Assembly: GCF_003124125.1 (NCBI RefSeq)
Contig: NZ_QCXQ01000006.1
Location: 1-55,063 of the forward strand
Origin: Levilactobacillus bambusae
GTDB lineage: Bacteria; Bacillota; Bacilli; Lactobacillales; Lactobacillaceae
DNA: 55,063 bases
Reading direction: 5' to 3'
Positions 32,879 to 41,281 of this stretch are shown piece by piece. The position numbers were made by a program, and so were the translations under genes. The first letter of the stretch is position 1. Every line of letters begins with the position of its first letter. The notes under the pieces are model-generated. The model had not been told where the DNA came from. It saw only the letters and a program-made list of their open reading frames with translations, and ran no database searches.

Positions 32879-32904
32879 GTGGGAGGTTAGACCGTTATAA
32901 CCAC
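32879..32904 (+). promoter_or_regulatory. Second candidate L1-binding site, between rplK and rplA
   Basis: GTGGGAGG (32879-32886) and ATAACCAC (32897-32904) flank a short GG/CC helix; outer GTGG pairs with CCAC. It shares both conserved strands with the element at 32347-32381 and with 23S rRNA, and lies just before the rplA ribosome binding site. A CACCCCGT/ACGGCGGTG hairpin precedes it. Confidence 0.55.
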
Positions 32905-32927
32905 ATTTGCAAGGAGGAAAACACAAC

Positions 32928-33629
32928 ATGGCTCGTAAAAGAGGTAAGAAGTACCAAGACGCACTGAAGCAAATCGATAAGACAAAGGTTTACGCTATCA
33001 GCGACGCCGTAGATTTAGTTAAACAAATTAATTTTGCTAAGTTTGACGCAACGGTTGAAGTCTCCTTCAACTTGAACGTTGACACGAAGCAAGCTGACCA
33101 ACAGTTACGTGGTGCCGTTGTTTTACCAAACGGTACGGGTAACGACCAAACAGTTATTGTTTTCGCCAAGGGTGAACAAGCAAAGGCTGCTCAAGAAGCC
33201 GGTGCCGACGTTGTTGGTGATACCGACTTAGCTGAACGAATTCAGGATGGCTGGTTAGACTTTGACGTTGCCATTGCCACTCCAGATATGATGGCACAAG
33301 TGGGACGTTTAGGCCGGGTTCTTGGACCTAAGGGCTTAATGCCTAACCCTAAGACTGGAACAGTGACAATGGATGTTGCTAAAGCTGTTTCAGACGCTAA
33401 GAATGGTCAAGTGACTTACCGGACCGACCGTGACGGAAACGTTGCTGTCCCTGTTGGTAAGGTTTCGTTTGATACTGACGCTTTAGTTGGTAACTTGAAG
33501 ACCATTGCGGATACGATTGTTCGTAACCGTCCAGCTGCCGTTCGTGGGACTTATGTCCAACACGTGACAATTGAATCAACGATGGGTCCTAGTGTGACCG
33601 TTAGTCTTGATTCCATGCAGGAAGCTTAG
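32928..33629 (+). CDS. rplA: 50S ribosomal protein L1
   Basis: A 233-residue protein of the L1 stalk, assisting release of deacylated tRNA, and the usual autoregulator of its operon. [22 protein letters not shown] at the start and [17 protein letters not shown] in the middle are diagnostic. ATG 32928 follows AAGGAGGAA; the upstream extension to 32907 includes the Shine-Dalgarno. Length normal. Confidence 0.98.
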   Translation: MARKRGKKYQDALKQIDKTKVYAISDAVDLVKQINFAKFDATVEVSFNLNVDTKQADQQLRGAVVLPNGTGNDQTVIVFAKGEQAKAAQEAGADVVGDTDLAERIQDGWLDFDVAIATPDMMAQVGRLGRVLGPKGLMPNPKTGTVTMDVAKAVSDAKNGQVTYRTDRDGNVAVPVGKVSFDTDALVGNLKTIADTIVRNRPAAVRGTYVQHVTIESTMGPSVTVSLDSMQEA

Positions 33630-33659
33630 GCCAATTCCTAGAAAAATCCCTATTACCAA

Positions 33660-33688
33660 TTGACACGCTTAGTTAGCCACGTTATACT
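33660..33688 (+). promoter_or_regulatory. rplJ-rplL promoter
   Basis: Perfect -35 TTGACA (33660-33665) and -10 TATACT (33683-33688) with a 17-bp spacer. Confidence 0.88.
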
Positions 33689-33696
33689 AATTAAGT

Positions 33697-33812
33697 TAAT
33701 TTAATTGTTCTGCCGTAGACTCAGGTGGCGTTAGCCTTAATTTCCTGCCGAGGAAGAAGTTATGAAGATGACTTTTGACTCTCTATGTCTGGTGGACATA
33801 GGGATTTTTTTA
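33697..33812 (+). ncRNA. Ribosomal protein L10 leader (cis-regulatory)
   Basis: The conserved L10-leader core TGCCGTAGACTCAGGTGGCG ... CCTTAATTTCCTGCCGAGG lies at 33711-33753. It is followed by a CTATGTC/GACATAG hairpin (33783-33801) and a T-tract (33804-33811), the attenuator of this known element. L10 (with L7/L12) binding to the leader lowers expression of rplJ-rplL. Confidence 0.88.
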
Positions 33813-33846
33813 AATCCTGACCACTAATCATTAGGAGGTGAAAATC

Positions 33847-34362
33847 GTGAGTGAAACAGCTATTGCTAAGAAGGCTGCCGAAGTTGATGTTGTTGCTGAA
33901 CGTTTAGAAAACGCTCAAACGGCAATTATTGTTGATTACCGTGGTTTAACAGTTGAACAAGCCAATGACTTACGTAAGCAATTACGTGAAGCCGGTGTAA
34001 CTTTCTCTGTTATCAAGAACAAGATCATGTTGCGTGCCGCTGAAAAAGCTGGTTACAGCGATTTGAAGGATACCTTTGTTGGACCTACTGCCGTTGCCTT
34101 TTCTAACGAAGATGCAATTGCCCCAGCAAAGATCTTAAAGAAGTTTGCTGATTCTGTTGATGCTTTATCCTTAAAGGGTGGATTCGTCGAAAAGAAGGTC
34201 GCTTCTCTCGAAGAAATCAACATGTACGCTACGTTACCAAGTCGTGAAGAATTGTTGGCTACTATTGCTAACCTTCTTCAAGCACCTATCCGTAACGTTG
34301 CTTACGCTGTTAAAGCAGTTGCAGAAAAAGAAGCTGATGGTAACGACGGCGACGCTGCCTAA
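33847..34362 (+). CDS. rplJ: 50S ribosomal protein L10
   Basis: A 171-residue protein anchoring L7/L12 dimers on the ribosomal stalk. [26 protein letters not shown] and [13 protein letters not shown] are family-typical; the C-terminal helix ([27 protein letters not shown]) binds L7/L12. GTG 33847 follows TAGGAGGTG; an in-frame GTG at 33838 is part of the Shine-Dalgarno. Confidence 0.97.
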   Translation: MSETAIAKKAAEVDVVAERLENAQTAIIVDYRGLTVEQANDLRKQLREAGVTFSVIKNKIMLRAAEKAGYSDLKDTFVGPTAVAFSNEDAIAPAKILKKFADSVDALSLKGGFVEKKVASLEEINMYATLPSREELLATIANLLQAPIRNVAYAVKAVAEKEADGNDGDAA

Positions 34363-34414
34363 GTTAACCATTCAATAAATACAACTATACCCAACATTTT
34401 GGAGGAAAAAGAAC

Positions 34415-34783
34415 ATGGCTTTTGATAAAGATGCTATCATTGCTTCCCTTAAGGAAGCTTCCATTTCTGACCTTAACGACTTAGTTAAGGCAATCGAAGA
34501 AGAATTTGACGTTTCAGCTTCTGCCCCAGTTGCAGTTGCTGGTGCCGCTGGCGGCGATGCTGCTGGTGCTAAGGACTCATTTGATGTTGAATTAACTGAA
34601 GCAGGCGATGCTAAGGTTAAGGTCATCAAGGCAGTTCGTGAAGCTACTGGTTTAGGTTTGAAGGATTCTAAGAACCTCGTTGATAACACACCATCTGTTA
34701 TCAAGGAAGGTCTTACTGAAGACGAAGCCAACGACTTAAAGGCTAAGATCGAAGAAGCTGGCGGTGTCGTAACCCTTAAGTAA
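34415..34783 (+). CDS. rplL: 50S ribosomal protein L7/L12
   Basis: A 122-residue acidic stalk protein recruiting translational GTPases. N-terminal dimerisation domain (1-32), Ala-rich hinge ([20 protein letters not shown]), and C-terminal domain [27 protein letters not shown]...[18 protein letters not shown] precedes the ATG. Ends the ribosomal protein unit before a strong terminator. Confidence 0.98.
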   Translation: MAFDKDAIIASLKEASISDLNDLVKAIEEEFDVSASAPVAVAGAAGGDAAGAKDSFDVELTEAGDAKVKVIKAVREATGLGLKDSKNLVDNTPSVIKEGLTEDEANDLKAKIEEAGGVVTLK

Positions 34784-34799
34784 TTAAGGCCGACACTTA

Positions 34800-34840
34800 A
34801 AAGTGCGTTATCACATTTCGGTGTGATAACGCACTTTTTT
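34800..34840. terminator. Bidirectional terminator after rplL
   Basis: AAAGTGCGTTATCACA (34800-34815) pairs perfectly with TGTGATAACGCACTTT (34822-34837) around TTTCGG, followed by T's; the A-run on the left provides the tract for the converging minus-strand gene. Confidence 0.95.
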
Positions 34841-34848
34841 ATTGATCA

Positions 34849-35721
34849 TTAATCGTCAACGCTAATGAGGTTGGCCAGGATAATGCAGGTATAGCATGCC
34901 CCAAAGAGGAGACTAATCATGTGAATGTAGAGAATGGTGGCGTTGAAATGGGTAAAGACGCTCTGGGGGACGACTAAATCCTCAAAAAAATCATTAAGTC
35001 CGTAATAGGCTAAAGCGGTCAGTTGATCTAAGACGTAGGGGGTATGAAGGGAGGTTAAAAATTGGTTAACCCCGGCCTGTCCTGCGGTTGCGCCCAGAAG
35101 TGCCGTCCCGGTAATCACGCCATGATAGTAAATGTTGCCGGAAAACTCTGCGATGATTTGAATGGTATGGGCAAAGTTTCCCTTTACCACGTAGGCTAAT
35201 AGTTTTAGGAGGTAAAAACTGGAAACTAAAATTAGGACAATGCCGCTCAGCATTTCAAAGACAATGCTGGTTTCGGAGTAGAGGCTCAGAAAATTTTGGT
35301 AGTTGACGACGTAGAAACCAAACGTCAAGTAAAGCAGGTAGAGGTACTCGGCAACCTTCCAGGACATTGGTTTATGCAAGAAGAGCTGTAGAATCGTGTA
35401 AAAACCGTATAAGAAGAGGAACTCAGAGATGGAAAAGACAACGTCTCGAACGCCAACGACGTTAACGTGAAAGAGCTGGAGCAGGATATCAAGGTTTAAA
35501 AAGGTTAGGGCCCAAAAATGAGGGACCTGCTGCCACTGGCTCACCGTTAAAAAACGGAAGTAACGGTTAAACGGACGGCGGTCCTCGTAGCGAATCCGTT
35601 TTCGCCGGTGAAGGGTGACTAACCGCCACCAGATTCGGGGCTGAATTTGATACAGCGAGAGAAACAGACTAGCGCCCCAGATCAAGAAAAAACTAACTTG
35701 AATAATGGTGTGTAACACCAC
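34849..35721 (-). CDS. Polytopic membrane protein of unknown function
   Basis: A 290-residue protein with about seven hydrophobic segments: an N-terminal helix, then a basic cytosolic loop (RLVTLHRRKRIRYEDRRPFNRYFRF), then five or six helices to the C-terminus. It is rich in Phe, Tyr and Leu, with no recognisable transporter, kinase or protease motif. I do not recognise the family. GTG 35721 is chosen because AAGAAGG lies five bases away; GTG 35727 overlaps it. An extended -10 TGCTAAAAT lies on the minus strand near 35750. It converges with rplL and diverges from mprF; shared envelope function with MprF is conceivable but unsupported. Confidence 0.7.
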   Translation of the reverse strand: MVLHTIIQVSFFLIWGASLFLSLYQIQPRIWWRLVTLHRRKRIRYEDRRPFNRYFRFLTVSQWQQVPHFWALTFLNLDILLQLFHVNVVGVRDVVFSISEFLFLYGFYTILQLFLHKPMSWKVAEYLYLLYLTFGFYVVNYQNFLSLYSETSIVFEMLSGIVLILVSSFYLLKLLAYVVKGNFAHTIQIIAEFSGNIYYHGVITGTALLGATAGQAGVNQFLTSLHTPYVLDQLTALAYYGLNDFFEDLVVPQSVFTHFNATILYIHMISLLFGACYTCIILANLISVDD

Positions 35722-35785
35722 GTCCACCTTCTTGAATACAGAATGGTCTTATTTTAGCATAGTTGGCGATTTTGAAGCGGTTTGG

Positions 35786-35814
35786 TTGTGAGATTTAAGA
35801 ATTCCTGCAATAAT
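35786..35814 (+). promoter_or_regulatory. mprF promoter
   Basis: -35 TTGTGA (35786-35791) and extended -10 TGCAATAAT (box 35809-35814), 17-bp spacer. Confidence 0.6.
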
Positions 35815-35844
35815 AGATTTAGCACGAATCTTGGAGGGCAACTC

Positions 35845-38478
35845 ATGAAGAAGCTTTGGCAACGACTAGATAATTTTTATACCAAGTATGCAACGTTAAT
35901 TAAACTCATTTTTATGCTGTCCGTTTTAATTTTTGTGATTCAACAGGTGGTGAAGGTCAGTCATGAAATTAACGGTCAGCAAGCTCAGGCGGTCTTGAAT
36001 TCCCAAAGTCCATTGCAGCTGGGGATCATGTTAATTCTTGGGATTTTGGCGGTTTTTCCGATGTTTGGCTATGACTTGGGGATCGTTCGATTTTTACCCG
36101 GACACTACTCTAAGGGATACATAATGAAAACCAGTTGGATTACGAATACATTTACTAATCTAATGGGGTTTGGCGGCTTCTTAGGGGCGACTTTGCGTGC
36201 CAGTTTCTACAACCGGGAGGCCTCTAAAAAGCAGGTGATTTACGCGATCTCGAAGATTGCGCTCTTTTTAATTGCGGGCCTCTCATTTTTATGTTGGGTC
36301 GCCCTGATCATGACGTTCGGGTTTCATATTGGCACCGTATACGAACACTACTGGTTTTGGCTGGTCGGCGGGGCCCTGTACTTTCCGGGAATTTTTCTCG
36401 TTACGCGGTTTAACCACGGCGATTTCTTTAAGGATTTAACGCTGCGTCGTGAAGTTCGGTTAATTTCAGTCTCCGTTGGCGAATGGCTAGCCTGTCTGCT
36501 ATTCTTCCTTTACATTGGGTTTGCCCTCAATCTACCCATCCACTTAGCGGCGGTGGTTCCACTATTTGTGGTCGCGTCCGTCGTTGGGGTGGTTTCTCTT
36601 ATGCCCGGGGGCCTAGGCTCGTTTGATGTCTTTATGATTTTAGGTCTGGGTTATATTGGGGTTTCTCCGGCGACCGCAGCAGTTTGGTTATTGTTATACC
36701 GGATTTTTTACTACTTAGTGCCCTTTATTCTGGGGGTTACACTATTCGTCCACTACTTAGGCAGTCGGGTTAACCAGTTTTTTGATGGCCTCCCTAAACA
36801 AATTTTCCAAAACTGCGCCCATGGCTTCTTGACGGTGTTCATGTACTTTTCTGGGATCATGCTCCTGTTGTTTGCTACCATCCCCAACGTGGTACTTTCA
36901 AACCGAATTTTTCTTCAGTTTGCCCCGTACATGTTTTTCTTTATCAACCAGTTAACGAATATCGTCGTTGCCTTTATGCTAATTGGCCTTGCCCGCGGGG
37001 TTCATGCCCGGGTAAAACGAGCATATTGGCCAACCGCCATTGTACTCGTTATTGCGATTGGGCTCACGCTCTGGCGGGAGAACTTCCCCCTGAGCGTTGC
37101 CGTTTTACTCATGTTCGTCCTGCTTTGTTTGTGGTGGTCCAGAAAGACCTTCTACCGAACGCACTTTGTGTATACGTGGGGGGGCCGAATTGCTGATGGA
37201 CTAGTCTTTGCTGGCACCTTTATTGGTTACGCCGTCATCGGAATGTATACGTCCCAGTCAGTCTTGCCCCACCACAAACATCTACTTCCGCAGGCTTGGC
37301 TATTTCCGTCCCAACAGGTTTGGTTAATGGGGCTCATCGGTCTATTTTTAGCGGTTCTGATTGTGCTATTAATCCTCGGCTACTTTGCGGCAACCCCCGT
37401 TCCCTTCCTCAATCAACCGTTTGACGGGGACCGGGTAAAACGGGTGATTGACCAGTTTGGCGGAAATGAAATCAGCCACCTTGCCTTTACCCGGGACAAA
37501 GAGGTCTATTACTACACCGAAGACGGTGAGGATCAACTCTTCTTTCTGTTTAAACCCAAGGCGGACAAGCTGATCGTGATGGGCGAACCAGTAGGGAACA
37601 TGGCAAAGGTTCAACCCGCACTGAAGCAGTTCATGAACGATGCGGATGATGCGGATTATACGCTGGTCTTTTATGAAATTAACGAGAAACTGACCATGGC
37701 CCTCCACGAGATGGGGTTTGATTTTATGAAGGCGGGGGAAGACGGGCATGTTGAGCTGAAATCGTTCACCCTGGAAGGTAAACCGCACCGGGGCGAACGG
37801 GCGCTAGTAAATAAGTTCAATCGTGAAGGCTATACCTTTGAAGTGATGCAGCAACCCTTTAGCGCCGCCGTGATGGCTGAATTAAAGGAAGTTTCTGATG
37901 AATGGCTGGGGGACGAAGTTGAGAAGGGCTTTTCACTCGGGTTCTTTGATGAACAGTACCTTAATGAAGCTCCAATTGCAGTTATGAAGGATAAGGACGG
38001 TAAAATTATCGCCTTTGCCAACTTGATGCCCACGGGAAACCACGTTGTCACAAGCATTGATTTAATGCGGTCGAGTCAGGATGCACCGTCTGGAATTATG
38101 GACGGGCTATTCGTCAAGCTGTTTGAATACTGCCGGGACCAAGGTTACCAATACTTCGACCTGGGAATGTCACCTTTGGCTAACGTTGGGGATTCCCGGT
38201 TTAGCTTTCTACCGGAGAAAATGGCCCACCTCCTCTACGAGTATGGCTATAAACTTTACAGCTTTCAGGGCTTACGAGCCTATAAAGAAAAATACGTCAC
38301 AAAGTGGGTTTCAAAGTATACGGCCTTTCGAAAAAATCGGTCCTTGGTCTTTACCACCCTGCAAATCCTAATGGTGGTAAATGAACCAGCGGGAAAAGCC
38401 CAACGAAAAACAATTTTTCAACGGGTAGCTGACGGATTTATTCCGGTCCTGGCACGTCGCCGAACTAATCGGCGGTAG
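35845..38478 (+). CDS. mprF: Phosphatidylglycerol lysyltransferase/flippase MprF
   Basis: An 877-residue bifunctional membrane enzyme. The N-terminal half (about residues 10-530) holds some 13-14 transmembrane helices of the flippase domain (SLMPGGLGSFDVFMILGLGYIGVSP is a conserved segment). The C-terminal DUF2156 domain (about 540-865; FLFKPKADKLIVMGEPVGN, FDLGMSPLANVG, FQGLRAYKEKYVTKW) transfers an amino acid, usually Lys, from aminoacyl-tRNA to phosphatidylglycerol. The product reduces surface negative charge and protects against cationic peptides. Alanyl specificity cannot be excluded. ATG 35845 follows TGGAGGG. Single gene with terminator. Confidence 0.94.
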   Translation: MKKLWQRLDNFYTKYATLIKLIFMLSVLIFVIQQVVKVSHEINGQQAQAVLNSQSPLQLGIMLILGILAVFPMFGYDLGIVRFLPGHYSKGYIMKTSWITNTFTNLMGFGGFLGATLRASFYNREASKKQVIYAISKIALFLIAGLSFLCWVALIMTFGFHIGTVYEHYWFWLVGGALYFPGIFLVTRFNHGDFFKDLTLRREVRLISVSVGEWLACLLFFLYIGFALNLPIHLAAVVPLFVVASVVGVVSLMPGGLGSFDVFMILGLGYIGVSPATAAVWLLLYRIFYYLVPFILGVTLFVHYLGSRVNQFFDGLPKQIFQNCAHGFLTVFMYFSGIMLLLFATIPNVVLSNRIFLQFAPYMFFFINQLTNIVVAFMLIGLARGVHARVKRAYWPTAIVLVIAIGLTLWRENFPLSVAVLLMFVLLCLWWSRKTFYRTHFVYTWGGRIADGLVFAGTFIGYAVIGMYTSQSVLPHHKHLLPQAWLFPSQQVWLMGLIGLFLAVLIVLLILGYFAATPVPFLNQPFDGDRVKRVIDQFGGNEISHLAFTRDKEVYYYTEDGEDQLFFLFKPKADKLIVMGEPVGNMAKVQPALKQFMNDADDADYTLVFYEINEKLTMALHEMGFDFMKAGEDGHVELKSFTLEGKPHRGERALVNKFNREGYTFEVMQQPFSAAVMAELKEVSDEWLGDEVEKGFSLGFFDEQYLNEAPIAVMKDKDGKIIAFANLMPTGNHVVTSIDLMRSSQDAPSGIMDGLFVKLFEYCRDQGYQYFDLGMSPLANVGDSRFSFLPEKMAHLLYEYGYKLYSFQGLRAYKEKYVTKWVSKYTAFRKNRSLVFTTLQILMVVNEPAGKAQRKTIFQRVADGFIPVLARRRTNRR

Positions 38479-38504
38479 GACCCACCCAAACTAGCTCACG
38501 ATCA

Positions 38505-38551
38505 ATAGGGACAACGCCCCAATTTACTTAAAGGGCTGTTGTCTCTATTTG
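38505..38551 (+). terminator. mprF terminator
   Basis: ATAGGGACAACGCCC (38505-38519) pairs with GGGCTGTTGTCTCTAT (38533-38548, one bulge), followed by TTTGGTTT. Confidence 0.8.
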
Positions 38552-38918
38552 GTTTGAGCGAAGTCGATTAGGTTTCAGAACCATAATTTAGTTGATTTTG
38601 CGAGTTTTCATTGAAAACCCATAATTTTCCTAGCCAAGAACGAAAAAATCAGTTAGAATAACAATTTGTGGCAATAAAATAAAAAAAGAGGGAGTGATCC
38701 ACTTGGGGGAACCTGGTGAAATAGGTCAGTTAAAGGAAGTTTTTAGTTTAATCGTTGATCAAAGCTTACGGGGACTAGGCATATTAGCCGATCTCTCGGG
38801 GGATCGTTTCTCTCATTTAGCACTAACGGTATATTGAAATTAAAATAACTTCCTTGTGAATGGACAGGATAGGTTTGCTTAACGCAAACTTGAATTGAAA
38901 TTTAGGAGGGAATTAAAG
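38552..38918 (+). other. Intergenic region between mprF and the MFS gene
   Basis: An A/T-rich stretch without a long gene. It holds a possible -10 TAGAAT (38654-38659), the candidate small ORF at 38703-38837, and a GTTTGC/GCAAAC hairpin (about 38873-38889) shortly before the MFS ribosome binding site. I see no RNA gene or mobile element remnant. Confidence 0.6.
38703..38837 (+). CDS. Candidate 44-residue small protein or leader ORF
   Basis: TTG start with GAGGGAG at 38688-38694, about eight bases upstream, and an open frame of 44 codons ending in TGA. The product begins GEPGEIGQLKEVF and ends HLALTVY; it has one amphipathic hydrophobic patch (VFSLIVDQSLRGLGILADL) and no membrane span or cysteine. 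I do not recognise it. It precedes the MFS transporter gene by 81 bp on the same strand, so it may be a leader peptide, an independent small protein, or a relic of a larger gene. Confidence 0.4.
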   Translation: MGEPGEIGQLKEVFSLIVDQSLRGLGILADLSGDRFSHLALTVY

Positions 38919-40145
38919 ATGGGAAAGACAACGCAGCCAACGTCAATTCGACCAATTTGGCTTTACTTGGGATCATTATTAATTAATACGGGGATTAGTT
39001 TTATTTGGCCGCTCACAACGTTATATATGCATAATTATCTGCATAAGAGCTTAACACTCGCCGGCGTGGTCCTGTTAATGTACTCTGGAATTATGATCGT
39101 TGGAAATTATCTCGGCGGCTTTGCCTTTGATCGGTGGAACCGGTACGCAACAATTATGTTTGGCGGGATTTTAACCGCCGTTGCCACGGGATTCTTAATC
39201 TTTTTTCACGGCTGGCCGGCCTACCCGGTCTGGCTGGTTTTATCTGGGTTGGGAAATGGAATTGTGGTAACGGCCATTAACTCCTTTGCAACAACCGTTC
39301 GAACGCAGCGAACCAGCCTCGTGTTTAACATTCTGTACTTTACGAATAACTTGGGGTTAGTTATTGGGACTTTAATCGTGGGCTTTTTGCTCGATATGGG
39401 AATTAAAGTTGTCTTTACGGTGGCGTTTGTCCTCTTAGCGGCGTTTGTTATTATGGCAGCCCTCGTTTACGGAGGCCATGAAAAACCAGCTGAAACAGGT
39501 GAAAAAGAGGCGCTTGCGACGGATTCCCACGCCCGGCCGAGCCAATTACACCGGGTATTTGCCTTGTTTGCCGTTTTAATTGTGATCTGGATCTTCTATG
39601 AACAATGGCAAAGTACGATTGCAACCTTTATGACAGAAGAAGGGTTAGCCGTCAAGGATTACAGTTTTCTTTGGACGATTAACGCCATCTTGATTGTCCT
39701 GTTGCAACCCATTATGACCTTCTTTGATAGTTGGTTGTTACGCCACTTGAACGGCCGCTTATACGTTGGTTTTTTCTTGATTGGTTCTTCGTTTGTCACG
39801 TTACATTACGCAACAAGTTACTTCTGGTTTATTCTGGCGATGGTCCTGCTAACGCTGGGAGAAGTGATTTCACTGCCAGCAACCACAACCTTTGTGGATC
39901 TGTACACGAGCGAGTCCTCTAAGGGACGGTATCAGGGGATGTTGTCTGCGGCCACTTCAGCGGGGCGGGCGTTTGGCCCGTTAGTCGGGGCCTTAATCGT
40001 GGATGCAACTTCCTACAACACACTTTTTTGGATCGCAACCATTGCTATCTGGATCTTTACGGTTGGTTTCATGGGAATGAACCGCGATCGGTCTGGCACG
40101 GTGACCAAGCAACAATCTGAAGCTGGTGAATCGACACCAAATTAA
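38919..40145 (+). CDS. MFS transporter
   Basis: A 408-residue inner-membrane protein with 12 predicted helices in two six-helix bundles, linked by a hydrophilic loop (HEKPAETGEKEALATDSHARPSQ). Features of the major facilitator superfamily: GNYLGGFAFDRWNR is the loop 2-3 motif (G-x-x-x-D-R-x-x-R), and EVISLPATTTFVDLYTSESSKGRYQGM resembles multidrug/peptide-type exporters. No substrate can be named. ATG 38919 follows TAGGAGGG; an in-frame TTG at 38895 lacks one. Confidence 0.88.
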   Translation: MGKTTQPTSIRPIWLYLGSLLINTGISFIWPLTTLYMHNYLHKSLTLAGVVLLMYSGIMIVGNYLGGFAFDRWNRYATIMFGGILTAVATGFLIFFHGWPAYPVWLVLSGLGNGIVVTAINSFATTVRTQRTSLVFNILYFTNNLGLVIGTLIVGFLLDMGIKVVFTVAFVLLAAFVIMAALVYGGHEKPAETGEKEALATDSHARPSQLHRVFALFAVLIVIWIFYEQWQSTIATFMTEEGLAVKDYSFLWTINAILIVLLQPIMTFFDSWLLRHLNGRLYVGFFLIGSSFVTLHYATSYFWFILAMVLLTLGEVISLPATTTFVDLYTSESSKGRYQGMLSAATSAGRAFGPLVGALIVDATSYNTLFWIATIAIWIFTVGFMGMNRDRSGTVTKQQSEAGESTPN

Positions 40146-40192
40146 AAGGTTTCACGCCTCAACAACTAAGTTGAAGTGTGAAACCTTTTTTG
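40144..40192. terminator. Bidirectional terminator between the MFS gene and nrdF
   Basis: AAAAGGTTTCAC (40144-40155) pairs with GTGAAACCTTTT (40178-40189), with an inner CTCAAC/AGTTGA helix; T-tracts in both directions. Confidence 0.9.
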
Positions 40193-40197
40193 TTGGC

Positions 40198-41181
40198 TTA
40201 CTTATCTTCGGGGTAGAGTGGGGCGGCCCCAATGTTGTAATCGTCATCGTCCATTGATTCCGCATCACCTAAGAGGTAGCCGTTACCAACTTGGGAAAAG
40301 AAATCATGGTTGGCAGTCGACGTTGAAATTCCGTTCATAACGATGGGGTTCACGTCTGCGGCAGTATCCGGAAAGAGGGGATCTTGGCCTAGGTTCATCA
40401 GAGCCTTATTAGCGTTATAGCGAATAAAGATTAAAACGTCGTTGGTCCAACCAACTTGATCATAAAGGATATGGGTGTATTTTTCTTCGTTTTCATAGAG
40501 CTGGTATAGAAAATCGTACATCCAGTCGTGAAGTTCCTGTTGGTCCTTTTCGCTTAACTGGTTGAAGGCGAGTTGGAACTTGTAGCCAATGTATGTTCCG
40601 TGGACGGATTCATCACGTAAGATTAACTTGATAATTTCAGCTGTGTTCACGAGCTTATTGTGGCCTAGGTACCAAAGCGGGGTGTAAAACCCAGAGTAGA
40701 ACAGGAAGGTTTCTAAGAACACACTTGAAATTTTCTTTTTAAGGGGACTTTCGTTGTCGTGATACAGCGTGTAAATCCGCTTAGTCTTATTCTGGAGGTA
40801 TTCTTCGGTGTCACTCCATTCAAAAATTTCATCAATTTGATCCGGGGTATTAAGGGTTGAAAAGATTGAGGAGTAGCTTTTGGCGTGAACGGATTCCATA
40901 AATTGGATGTTGTTTAACACAGCGGTTTCCTGCTGCGTCTTGACATCTAAACGTAAGGCGGCCATTCCGTCCTGGGATTGCAACGTATCTAAAAGGGTTA
41001 GACCACCAAAAACGTGGCCAACTACCCATTGGTGATCGGTGTCTAAACTATGCCAATCTTCCAAATCTTCTGAAAGTGGAATCCGAGTATCCAACCAGAA
41101 TTGTTCGGTCAACTTTTCCCAAGTTGCTTTATCAATCTGATCAGAGATGGCATTCCAGTTAATTGCCTCATAATTCTCCAT
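40198..41181 (-). CDS. nrdF: Ribonucleotide reductase class Ib, beta subunit
   Basis: A 327-residue R2F protein holding the dinuclear metal centre and tyrosyl radical of aerobic class Ib ribonucleotide reductase. Metal ligands and radical Tyr are visible in FMESVHAKSYSSIF (Glu, His, Tyr spaced E-x2-H-x3-Y), in FLETFLFYSGFY, and in LILRDESVHGTYIGYKFQ. The acidic C-terminal tail (AESMDDDDYNIGAAPLYPEDK) is the docking peptide for NrdE. Third gene of nrdHEF, 100 bp after nrdE. The Mn-dependent form needs NrdI, which is not encoded in this window. Confidence 0.96.
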   Translation of the reverse strand: MENYEAINWNAISDQIDKATWEKLTEQFWLDTRIPLSEDLEDWHSLDTDHQWVVGHVFGGLTLLDTLQSQDGMAALRLDVKTQQETAVLNNIQFMESVHAKSYSSIFSTLNTPDQIDEIFEWSDTEEYLQNKTKRIYTLYHDNESPLKKKISSVFLETFLFYSGFYTPLWYLGHNKLVNTAEIIKLILRDESVHGTYIGYKFQLAFNQLSEKDQQELHDWMYDFLYQLYENEEKYTHILYDQVGWTNDVLIFIRYNANKALMNLGQDPLFPDTAADVNPIVMNGISTSTANHDFFSQVGNGYLLGDAESMDDDDYNIGAAPLYPEDK

Positions 41182-41281
41182 TCGTTGCTCTCCTTATTTC
41201 AAGTTCTTGCTTAATTATAAAACTTCGGTTATTTAATGTGTAGGATTATCGAAAACAAATCCGCAATTTTTTGCTAAATCG

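Noticed and set aside
34372-34731. Long minus-strand open frame opposite rplL and the rplJ-rplL gap
   Set aside because: It is antisense to a certain ribosomal protein gene, has no Shine-Dalgarno, and its Ala/Ser-rich composition mirrors the rplL codons.
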